Positions 7,175-14,098 of a stretch of DNA of 23,480 nucleotides are shown here, piece by piece. The notes below the pieces were generated by a model. That model had not been told where the DNA came from and did not search any database. It worked only from the letters and a program-made list of their open reading frames with translations. The position numbers were made by a program, and so were the translations under genes. The stretch lies in IMG/VR virus record IMGVR_UViG_3300025286_000145, positions 1 to 23,480 of that record, one strand, 5' to 3'. This stretch comes from a virus. Position 1 is the stretch's first letter, and every line of letters begins with the position of its first letter.

Positions 7175-9252
7175 TGCCATACGAAATACGCCAGGACGAT
7201 GACGATCAGTACTGCGTTTGGAAGCTAGAGCCGGACGAGCTGCTGAAATGCTACGCGGAGCCGGACCAGGCCGGAGCGTACCTGGCGGCACTCAACGAGG
7301 CCACAGAGGACGAGCAGAAGGCGCGCGTAGGCGTGGATAAGTACAGCACCGAAGAGGAAGCTGTGGCGCGTGCGGAGGTTATCGGGTGCGCTGGTTATCA
7401 CACGCTGACCGAGGGCGGCGAGACAGTCTACATGCCATGTGAATCCCATGCGGCCTGGCAAGAGCACACCGGCAGCGATGAGGCCGAAGGAGAGTATGCA
7501 GCGACAGACACAGAACAGGGGCCGAAGCACGCGGTGCAAGTCAAGGCCATAACGGACGATCACTTCACCATCGCTGGTTATGGGGTCGTGTACGGGGGCC
7601 GAGACTTGGAGGGCGATACCTTCGCGGTGGACACCGACTACATGCTGGACACGGTGCCGGAGCCGGTGGTTTTATTCGACCACGCGCAGGAAATCAAGAG
7701 CGTGCTGGGGCGCGTGACCAAGATAAGCCAACAGGAAGCCGGGCTATGGATGGAGGCGCAAATCAGCCGCGCGAAGGACTACGCCGAGCAGGTGCTTGAG
7801 CTGGTGAAGAACGGCAAACTCGGCTATAGCACCGGATCGGTGGCGCACCTGGTCGAGCGCCTGAAAGGAAATATCAAGCGGTGGCCGATATATGAGCTGT
7901 CGCTAACACCCACACCCGCAGAGCCCCGCACGCTGGGCGTGGAGTATCTGAAGGGCTTGGGAGTGGTAATTCCTGCGGAGGCAGACGCAGACGCACCGAC
8001 AGAGGGCGCGACGCTAAAGGGCGAACAGCCAGAGAGCGCAGCCAGAGCGGATGCAGATGCAGAAGCCGATGCGGTTACAAAATCTAATACAGGAGACAAG
8101 ACAATGAGCGACGAAAACAAGGTCACCGAAGAGGTGGCCGCAGAAGCACAGCCGGAAGCGCCAACCGTTGACATGGACGCGCTGAAGGCCGAGATGAACC
8201 TGGCGGCGCAGGATGCTGTCAAGAATGCGTGGGAAGCCGAAGCCGCAGAGCGCGGCGGCATTCTCACCGAAGCACCCGCCACCAAGAAGGAAACCAAGAT
8301 GGGCGGAGATCATGACGGCGGCGACGCGTTCATGCACTGGGTGAAGACAGGTTCCAGTAACTACTACACCAAGAGCAACCTTAAAGCTGCGCTTCAAGAA
8401 GGAACGGCCACCGAGGGCGGCGTACTTGTCCCTCAGGGATTGCACGAGACAATCATAGCCAAGCGCGATGACCTCAGTGTAGCCCGCGCAGCTGGAGCAA
8501 TGGTAGTGCAGACCACCGTGGACAGCGTGCAGATACCATCCGAGAACGCAACGGGCGGCTTCGCACTCACGGCCGAGGAAGGTGCAGCTAATCAGGATGA
8601 GCCGACCTTCACCAGCAACGCCATTCAGGTGTACAAGTTCACGAACCTCACCAAGGTTTCTGACGAACTACTCGCTGATGAGAAGACTAACCTCGAAGGG
8701 TTCCTCGGTGATATGTGGGCGCGCTCAGCTGCGGACGTTGAAAATGAGTACTTCCTTAAGGGAACGGGTTCATCGCAGCCTAAAGGTGTGCTTGTTGGCG
8801 GAACAGCTGCACTCACGCTGGACAGCGCTACGACCATCGCCGCCTCGGAAATCCCAGAGTTGTTTTTCCTGCTCGGAGGGGCTTATGCTAACGAAGGCGA
8901 TGCAGTTGCCTGGGCAACGAACCAGTCCACCCTAGCGGTGATCCGTGGTTTGACTGGTGATAACTTTATGTTTATGCCGACCCCAATGGGTGAGGGAACG
9001 CGTGGAGCTGGCCAATCGCTTTACGGCGCACCAATGTACACGAGCAGCCAGATCCTCGCGATGGCTAGCGGGCGCAGCGTGATAGTTATCGGCAACTGGA
9101 ACTACTATGGCATTGTCGAGCGGAACGAGATCGTAATCTCTCGGAACCCTTATCTCTATCAGGGTAATGGACAAGTAGGCTTCTTCGTCAATATACGTTT
9201 TGGCGGAGACGTCTTGCAGGCTGAGGCATTTCAATACGCACAGAACGCTTGA
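7174..9252 (+). CDS. Fused prohead protease and HK97-type major capsid protein
   Basis: A single 692-residue frame. Residues 1-110 form an N-terminal domain with a PYEIRQ start and two TEEEA-type repeats. Residues 120-265 are the prohead protease of the herpesvirus-assemblin fold. The likely catalytic residues are H170 in VLFDHAQ, S219 in GYSTGS and E241 in YELSLTPTPAEP. Residues 266-350 are an acidic, Ala-rich, coiled-coil-prone region like a scaffold (delta) domain. From about 370 on is the capsid: GTATEGGVLVPQGLHETI, FTNLTKVSDELLADE, FLKGTGSSQPKG, VISRNPYLYQG. The protease would be expected to cut itself free during assembly. An internal start (8104) could supply capsid alone. A terminator follows the gene. 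Confidence 0.9.
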   Translation: MPYEIRQDDDDQYCVWKLEPDELLKCYAEPDQAGAYLAALNEATEDEQKARVGVDKYSTEEEAVARAEVIGCAGYHTLTEGGETVYMPCESHAAWQEHTGSDEAEGEYAATDTEQGPKHAVQVKAITDDHFTIAGYGVVYGGRDLEGDTFAVDTDYMLDTVPEPVVLFDHAQEIKSVLGRVTKISQQEAGLWMEAQISRAKDYAEQVLELVKNGKLGYSTGSVAHLVERLKGNIKRWPIYELSLTPTPAEPRTLGVEYLKGLGVVIPAEADADAPTEGATLKGEQPESAARADADAEADAVTKSNTGDKTMSDENKVTEEVAAEAQPEAPTVDMDALKAEMNLAAQDAVKNAWEAEAAERGGILTEAPATKKETKMGGDHDGGDAFMHWVKTGSSNYYTKSNLKAALQEGTATEGGVLVPQGLHETIIAKRDDLSVARAAGAMVVQTTVDSVQIPSENATGGFALTAEEGAANQDEPTFTSNAIQVYKFTNLTKVSDELLADEKTNLEGFLGDMWARSAADVENEYFLKGTGSSQPKGVLVGGTAALTLDSATTIAASEIPELFFLLGGAYANEGDAVAWATNQSTLAVIRGLTGDNFMFMPTPMGEGTRGAGQSLYGAPMYTSSQILAMASGRSVIVIGNWNYYGIVERNEIVISRNPYLYQGNGQVGFFVNIRFGGDVLQAEAFQYAQNA
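8091..8106 (+). promoter_or_regulatory. Internal ribosome binding site and start codon for separate capsid translation
   Basis: AGGAGA at 8091-8096 lies seven bases before ATG 8104, which is in frame with the protease-capsid gene (codon 311). Initiation here would give a 382-residue product starting MSDENKVTEE that contains the scaffold-like region and the whole capsid domain but no protease. This would let the phage make many capsid subunits per protease from one gene. The same site reads as ordinary codons, so chance is possible, but both strength and spacing are good. Confidence 0.55.
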
Positions 9253-9257
9253 TAGTA

Positions 9258-9306
9258 TCTAATCGCCCTGAAAAACGCGTAGAGGGCTGTTTTTAGGCGA
9301 ATTAGA
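9258..9306 (+). terminator. Terminator after capsid, with two competing folds
   Basis: GCCCT (9265-9269) pairs with AGGGC (9283-9287), followed by TGTTTTTAG: a normal intrinsic terminator. The same bases can instead form a longer imperfect stem, 9258-9276 against 9289-9306 (TCTAAT/ATTAGA, CGCC/GGCG, AAAAAC/GTTTTT with small bulges), which would bury the T-run. The two folds exclude each other, so termination could be partial or adjustable. Confidence 0.65.
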
Positions 9307-9312
9307 TGGCAT

Positions 9313-9340
9313 GTGGGTGGGGTGTAAAAGCCCCACCCAC
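9313..9340 (+). other. Perfect 10-bp hairpin in the leader of the next gene
   Basis: GTGGGTGGGG (9313-9322) and CCCCACCCAC (9331-9340) are exact inverted repeats around the loop TGTAAAAG. The strong GGAGGT binding site and ATG of the next gene follow at 9344-9356. There is no T-run, so it is not a classical terminator. It may protect the 5' end of a processed mRNA or serve as a binding site. Confidence 0.7.
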
Positions 9341-9353
9341 TAACGGAGGTAAT

Positions 9354-9554
9354 ATGAAAACAATAAAAGCGCTGACAACGTTCGGCGGCCACGATGCAGG
9401 CAGAAATGGCAAGCTGGTTTCCATGCAGAAGGGCGCTGTTCAGGAGGTCAGCGACGAGTTCGCCAAAGAGGTGATCCGGGCCGGGCAGGCGCAGGCGGCG
9501 GACTCAAAGAAAAAAGCGAAGGCGGTATCCGGTGGCGCTAGTAACGAGAGCTGA
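9354..9554 (+). CDS. Small hypothetical protein, 66 aa, after the capsid
   Basis: The start ATG 9354 has a strong GGAGGT site at 9345-9350. The product begins MKTIKALTTFGG, has a short beta-like stretch (GKLVSMQKGAVQEVSDEFAKEVIRAGQA) and ends in a Lys/Ala/Ser-rich tail. Small proteins of this form sit between capsid and first connector in many siphovirus genomes, but I do not recognise a named family. The end overlaps the connector gene by 23 bases. It could be a minor decoration or joining protein. Confidence 0.7.
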   Translation: MKTIKALTTFGGHDAGRNGKLVSMQKGAVQEVSDEFAKEVIRAGQAQAADSKKKAKAVSGGASNES

Positions 9555-10122
9555 CGTAAAGACGTACCTGGGCATCGCGTCAACCGACGACGATGACCTG
9601 CTTGACGACTTGATCGCCAGCGCCGAAAGCATCGTGGCAGAGTTCACCCACCGAACCTTCGACGCGAGTAGCAGCACGAAGAAGTTCGACGCCGAGGGCG
9701 ATGTGGAAGGTGCGACCCTGTACTTTTCCAGTGGCTTCGAGTTGGCCGGTGAGCCGTCCGCTGTTAGCAATGGCGACGGTACGGCGCTGGTGGCTGACAC
9801 AGACTACGTAATGGTTCCGCTGAATCGGTTCCCTGCGTATGGTCTGCAGATGTTGCCCAGCTCTAGCAGTTACTGGCAAGGCAAGTCGAACGGCGACCAT
9901 GTGAACGCCATAAGCGTGACCGGGTCGTGGGGCTATTCGACCAGCGCACCGAACGACGTAGTGCAGGCCGCCAAGAGGTTGAGCGCCTTTCTTTATAGAC
10001 AGCGAGATACGAACGCGGACGCAGACAGGCCGCTGATCGTGGAGGGCGTGACAATCCTGCCCTCATCGCTGCCGCGAGATGTGGAGCGGATGCTGTCGCC
10101 GTATGTACTGAGGAGTTTCTAA
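9532..10122 (+). CDS. Head-tail connector (HK97 gp6-like)
   Basis: This 196-residue protein starts at GTG 9532 inside the previous gene. The N-terminal block (VTRADVKTYLGI, DDDDLLDDLIASAESIVAEFTHRTF) is characteristic of gp6-like connector proteins, which form a ring beneath the portal. The middle is beta-rich with an insert (residues about 55-130) carrying TDYVMVPLNRFPAYG. The end has QAAKRLSAFLYRQR and a final PRDVERMLSPY helix. Its position right after the capsid region supports the assignment. Confidence 0.8.
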   Translation: MALVTRADVKTYLGIASTDDDDLLDDLIASAESIVAEFTHRTFDASSSTKKFDAEGDVEGATLYFSSGFELAGEPSAVSNGDGTALVADTDYVMVPLNRFPAYGLQMLPSSSSYWQGKSNGDHVNAISVTGSWGYSTSAPNDVVQAAKRLSAFLYRQRDTNADADRPLIVEGVTILPSSLPRDVERMLSPYVLRSF

Positions 10123-10590
10123 GTGGCCAGTAATCTGCGCGCTATCACCGACGCCATAACCAACCTCTCCGTGAGCTACACGAATGAGGCCGGGGCAACC
10201 GTCACGCCGACAGCGAAGGACATAAACCAGATTCCTACTTCGGTTCCGTCGGCAGATGTTCCCATCCGGCTCACTGGTGTAACCACTGAGGGCGGCAACA
10301 CTGACAGCATGGTGTTCGATGCGGTAGATACGAATGTGAACTACACCCACACGGTTACGGAGCTGGCGCTGATCGAGAATGTGGGCTTGTCCAGACTATC
10401 GGATGAGCTGCCAGATCAACAGCGGTACAGCGACGCCATCCTGGGGACACTGGTGAGCAATCGCGGCATATACACGAACAGCGACATCACCAGCGCCACA
10501 GCCACCAGAACGGTGACAGAGTTTCCACCCGGAAGCGGCGAGGTCTGGTACGCGGTGATTACAGAAGTAATGGTCAGAGAATTGGCCTAA
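10123..10590 (+). CDS. Unrecognised structural-module protein, 155 aa
   Basis: GTG 10123 follows the connector stop directly, with GAGGAG 15 to 10 bases upstream. The protein has a short N-terminal helix (LRAITDAITNLSVSY) and then a mainly beta, Thr/Val-rich body (TVTELALIENVGLSRLSDE, GEVWYAVITEVMVREL). It has no cysteines and no membrane segment. Its place between connector and tail-tube genes suggests a stopper or tail-terminator role (inference from gene order). I cannot name a family. Confidence 0.65.
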   Translation: MASNLRAITDAITNLSVSYTNEAGATVTPTAKDINQIPTSVPSADVPIRLTGVTTEGGNTDSMVFDAVDTNVNYTHTVTELALIENVGLSRLSDELPDQQRYSDAILGTLVSNRGIYTNSDITSATATRTVTEFPPGSGEVWYAVITEVMVRELA

Positions 10591-10602
10591 CGGAGAACAT
10601 AT

Positions 10603-10788
10603 ATGAGCGACTACATAATGATGCGCAACCTGATACGAGATGACGGGAGCGTAGTACCAGCGGGGCAACCGGTGCCGGACGATGTTGACGATGAGGCGCT
10701 GGAGCAGATGCTGGCGAAGGGCACAGTGCGGAAGAAGCGGGCGTACACCAAGCCCGCACCAAAATCAGACGAGACAACAGGAGAGTAA
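10603..10788 (+). CDS. Small hypothetical protein, 61 aa, in the connector module
   Basis: ATG 10603 is preceded by ACGGAGA. The product has a short N-terminal region (MSDYIMMRNLIRDDGSVVPAG), an acidic middle (PDDVDDEALEQMLAKG) that looks like one helix, and a basic, Lys/Pro-rich disordered tail. Such mini-proteins with an LIRDDG-like start and a DEALEQML helix occur near head-tail joining genes in phages, from memory. No function can be given. It lies three bases before the tail-tube gene and is surely in the same operon. Confidence 0.65.
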   Translation: MSDYIMMRNLIRDDGSVVPAGQPVPDDVDDEALEQMLAKGTVRKKRAYTKPAPKSDETTGE

Positions 10789-10791
10789 CAG

Positions 10792-11181
10792 ATGGCCGTT
10801 TACACAGGCAAGGAATTAGTAGTGCAACTGTTTGGGGACACCATGACTCACGTGAGGAGTGCTACAGTCAATTCAACAATGGACACCGTAGAGAACACGA
10901 CTGCCGCAGCGACGGAAAAGACGTATAGCACCACTACCAAAGATTGGAGCGCCACGATTGAAATGCTCGGGGATAATACGACAGAGCTTTTCGACGCGGA
11001 GATACTGCCAGGTTCGACTGGAACTGCAGACATACGCCCAGAGGGCACCGGCTCAGGCAATGTCAAATGGTCGGGAAACTGCATAGTATCATCCATAGAC
11101 TTCGGGGCCCCTTACGCGGATCTCGTAACCGTCTCGATTGCTCTCCAGGGATCGGGCGCGCTGACAATCGGAACTCAGTAG
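10792..11181 (+). CDS. Major tail tube protein
   Basis: A 129-residue beta-rich protein. It starts MAVYTGKELVVQLFGD, contains TVENTTAAATEKTYSTTTKDWSAT and ends with FGAPYADLVTVSIALQGSGAL. This is the usual pattern of the small tail-tube proteins whose hexamers stack around the tape measure (family knowledge). The GSTGTADIRPEGTGSG loop could be the inter-ring or surface loop. A binding site GGAG lies before ATG 10792. Two chaperone-position genes and the tape measure follow in the expected order. Confidence 0.78.
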   Translation: MAVYTGKELVVQLFGDTMTHVRSATVNSTMDTVENTTAAATEKTYSTTTKDWSATIEMLGDNTTELFDAEILPGSTGTADIRPEGTGSGNVKWSGNCIVSSIDFGAPYADLVTVSIALQGSGALTIGTQ

Positions 11182-11182
11182 T

Positions 11183-11464
11183 ATGCCGACCTTTACGAAT
11201 GACGAGCTTGGCGTTGACGTCGAAATTGTAGAACTGACGCAACGCCAAGCGGTTCCATATTGGGAGGCCGTCCAATCCACGAATGGCGCGAGCGCCACAG
11301 GCCCGGCGCAGTGGCATTCGATTCTGGAGGCTGCTGTGAAGGGCAAGTGGTTCGCTGGCAAGAAGAAGGTCGACCCGCTGGACTACACACCAGCGCAGGC
11401 GCGGTGGCTGGCTGAGGAGTTGGCCCTGCACCTGTTGGAGCAATCTAAAATCCCGGAAGCATAG
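11183..11464 (+). CDS. Tail assembly chaperone-position protein (gpG-like)
   Basis: A 93-residue protein between tail tube and tape measure. It opens with a beta stretch (FTNDELGVDVEIVELTQRQAVPYWEAVQS) and continues with helices (WHSILEAAVKGKWF, PAQARWLAEELALHLLEQSK). The slot and size match the first tail assembly chaperone, which holds the tape measure during tail growth. Its TAG stop shares bases with the GTG of the next frame (TAGTG), and that frame is at -1 relative to this one. I see no classical slippery heptamer in the short overlap, so separate initiation is as likely as frameshifting. Confidence 0.65.
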   Translation: MPTFTNDELGVDVEIVELTQRQAVPYWEAVQSTNGASATGPAQWHSILEAAVKGKWFAGKKKVDPLDYTPAQARWLAEELALHLLEQSKIPEA

Positions 11465-11748
11465 TGCTGGCTGCCGCCGCTGCTGCAGAGGGTGTCGGCG
11501 GCATGCCAGCCGAGTTAGAGCTGGGGCTACAGTGTGAGAGATGGAACGCATTACCGGAGCCGGGCGGGTTATTGGATCAGCCGCTTGGCTTGCTTGCGCG
11601 CATGGGTGCGGCGGTGAACGTCTATAAGGCGTTCGTGAGCGAGCGGCAACGCGGCAGTGTCACACTGACGGAATGGAGCAGGCGCGAGCCGGGCGCATGG
11701 AGAACATTGGCATCGGTTGAGAAAATGAGGCGAAAACAAGATGGCTAG
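11464..11748 (+). CDS. Second tail assembly chaperone-position protein
   Basis: GTG 11464 overlaps the stop of the preceding gene, giving a 94-residue product. It starts with an Ala-rich stretch and has a helical core (ERWNALPEPGGLLDQPLGLLARMGAAVNVYKAFVSERQ) and a basic C-terminus (WRTLASVEKMRRKQDG). In many siphoviruses the second chaperone is made as a -1 frameshift extension. Here the -1 frame carries a TAA at 11446, so any shift would have to occur in the last 14 bases. It overlaps the tape measure start by 8 bases. Confidence 0.6.
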   Translation: MLAAAAAAEGVGGMPAELELGLQCERWNALPEPGGLLDQPLGLLARMGAAVNVYKAFVSERQRGSVTLTEWSRREPGAWRTLASVEKMRRKQDG

Positions 11749-14098
11749 GAATGTTCTAGAGATTGTCCTGCAGGCTATTGACAAGGCCAGCGGGCCGCTG
11801 GGGAAGGTGAGCAAGGCCACGGACGATCTAGGCAAGAGCAGCAAGAAATCCGGCACGGACATGAAGGCGCTGGGCGCAACCGCGCTCAAAGTGACCGGCA
11901 CGATTGCCGCGTTCGGTTTTGCTGCCAAGAAGGCATTCGATCTTGGGAAAGAAGGAGCTGCAATAAAGCAAACCGGCCAATCGTTCGAATTTCTACTCAA
12001 GAAAGTGGGAGCGAGCGCTGACCTTCTCGGAGAGCTGCGCGCAGCATCCAAAGGCACGATCAGCGACATGGATCTAATGAGCAGCACCGCCACGCTGCTT
12101 GCAGGCGCTCAGGGCGCACTGGCGACACAACTGGCATCCTCGACCCCGCGACTTCTTGAAATTGCAAAGGCAGCACAGAAGCTCAACCCGGCATTGGGAG
12201 ATACCACGTTTTTGTACAACAGTTTAGCGACTGGCGTAAAAAGAGCATCACCTATGATCCTTGACAATCTGGGATTAACTATACGTCTAGGCGCAGCCAA
12301 CTCTGCGTATGCCAAAGCACTAGGCAAGACGGTGGAGGCATTGACGGCAGACGAGCAGAAGCAGGCGCTCCTGAATGAAACCCTGCGCGCGGGTGCGGTG
12401 CTTATAGCTCAGGCTGGTGGCACGACTGACAGCGCCACCGACGCATACGCAGAGCTATCCGCAACAACCGAAAATCTAACCAATATACTTAAGATATTAG
12501 TACACGACGGCCTGGAGCCGCTAGTACAGACAATGGCTGACCAGGCGGGGGTGATTCTTTCTAATGTTACCGCCTTGTCGGAGCTAGACAGAGCAGTAGC
12601 AGCGGGAATAATCACAGAGAAAGAGGCACGTTTTACGGCATTTGCACTAAAGACAGAGCGCATTGAAGGGGCTGAGGTACTAGAAACGCTAAAGCAAAAA
12701 ACCGACGCGGTAGCCTCTGCTGACAGAGCCATGATTGGCGCGCTACAAATGCACACATCCGCAACCGCAGACGCGGCTGATAAAACCTACGACCTTTCCG
12801 CGGCGCTGCTTGAGGAATCGGGCTACGCAGACAAGGCACTGTTAGCGCATGACCGGCTAAATTCCGCCATTGTGACTACGGGGACTGTCAGCAGGGATGC
12901 CGCTTATGATGTAGGAATACTAGCCGAGGCCGTTGTTTTGTTAGGGGGTGACTTCACGACCCTCACGGGCGTAGCCGCCGAGTGGCTGGGCTGGGCGACA
13001 CGAAATAAAGATTTACAGCAAGACTCCAATAAAGTGACACGCGACGCGACCAAGATGGAGAGGCTTTATACCGAAGCGAAAGAAGCCGGTCTGGAGGAGG
13101 ACGAAATCCGTTTTGCTATGGGATCTGATTTGCAGGCGTTGTCGGAGGATGGGATTGCTCAGGCGGGGCGCCAAGCGGATGCCCAGGAAATGCAAACAGA
13201 GTGGTCTATCAGACAAGCGAATGCGCAGGAATTTCTTGCTAATTTGACTGGTGATAGCTCAGACGCTGCTGCTAGAAATACGCAAGTATTAGCAGCGAAC
13301 ACAGCTATGCAGAATTCGCTAGACTTGGCTATTGGGGACACCACCCAGGAAATACTTGACCAAGAGTTCAAGGTTGACGCGTTAGCACAGGCGTATCGCG
13401 CGATGCCCACAGCGCGAAATCTGGCGCTATGGACAGCTGAGGCGACGGTGTTGGATGGATTGCAAGGGGCGCATCGAAGGCTTCAGAGCGAACTGAATGC
13501 TACATCTCGCGCCGAGAGGAACCTTGCGGCATCGGTACGAGATCGGCTGGCCGCGCAGGGGGAATCCGTTGCGCCGGGCCAGGGCATCGTCACACCGGGC
13601 GGCGGCCTACGTGCCCCGCGCACTCCCGCAGAACACGAAGAGGTACATGGCGAGGCATTCAGTGGCGCGGGTGGCCGTGAGGGGTGGGAGCACATCAGAG
13701 ACTTAGCGAAGGACATGAAAGCGCGCCATGCCGGGGCCGATCAGGGCGGCAAGATGGCAGACTGGGGTGGCGCCTTTTTACGCACGCAGGTACAGGCGGG
13801 CGGTTACGGCAACTATGACGAGGCCACAATACAGGCGGGGCTGGAGGCGGCAGGTTTCAGCGGTATCGTTGGCGGCGCTCACGGTCTTTCTGGTGTCGTT
13901 CCGGGCGGGTTTCCAAATGACTCGTTCTTAATAGGTGCGACCAGCGGCGAGCATGTGCAGGTTACACCTCGCGGACAGGGCGGCGGCATGGTTATAAATA
14001 ACGTCAACGTTTACGGCGTGCAGACGGATTCGCAACTATTCGATGCGGTCACGAAAGTGGCCCGCCAGCGCGGACGCGCCTTCGCTAAGGTTATGTGA
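11741..14098 (+). CDS. Tape measure protein
   Basis: The longest gene of the tail module, 785 residues, Ala-rich and largely helical. The N-terminus (IVLQAIDKASGPLGKVSKATDDLGKS) and the hydrophobic stretch at about 45-62 (ATALKVTGTIAAFGFAAKKA) are typical. Residues about 70-260 contain the repeated STATLLAGAQ / LLEIAKAAQKLN blocks seen in tape measures. The C-terminal 200 residues are Gly-rich, with a final GGMVINNVNVYGVQTDSQLFDAVTKVARQRGRA element. With about 0.15 nm per residue (family rule), the tail would be near 120 nm. The stretch at about 12480-13020 is visibly richer in A/T than the ends. Confidence 0.9.
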   Translation: MARNVLEIVLQAIDKASGPLGKVSKATDDLGKSSKKSGTDMKALGATALKVTGTIAAFGFAAKKAFDLGKEGAAIKQTGQSFEFLLKKVGASADLLGELRAASKGTISDMDLMSSTATLLAGAQGALATQLASSTPRLLEIAKAAQKLNPALGDTTFLYNSLATGVKRASPMILDNLGLTIRLGAANSAYAKALGKTVEALTADEQKQALLNETLRAGAVLIAQAGGTTDSATDAYAELSATTENLTNILKILVHDGLEPLVQTMADQAGVILSNVTALSELDRAVAAGIITEKEARFTAFALKTERIEGAEVLETLKQKTDAVASADRAMIGALQMHTSATADAADKTYDLSAALLEESGYADKALLAHDRLNSAIVTTGTVSRDAAYDVGILAEAVVLLGGDFTTLTGVAAEWLGWATRNKDLQQDSNKVTRDATKMERLYTEAKEAGLEEDEIRFAMGSDLQALSEDGIAQAGRQADAQEMQTEWSIRQANAQEFLANLTGDSSDAAARNTQVLAANTAMQNSLDLAIGDTTQEILDQEFKVDALAQAYRAMPTARNLALWTAEATVLDGLQGAHRRLQSELNATSRAERNLAASVRDRLAAQGESVAPGQGIVTPGGGLRAPRTPAEHEEVHGEAFSGAGGREGWEHIRDLAKDMKARHAGADQGGKMADWGGAFLRTQVQAGGYGNYDEATIQAGLEAAGFSGIVGGAHGLSGVVPGGFPNDSFLIGATSGEHVQVTPRGQGGGMVINNVNVYGVQTDSQLFDAVTKVARQRGRAFAKVM

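Noticed and set aside
11012-11026. T-loop-like GGTTCGACTGG
   Set aside because: It is inside the tail-tube gene, and no acceptor-stem partner lies at the right distance.
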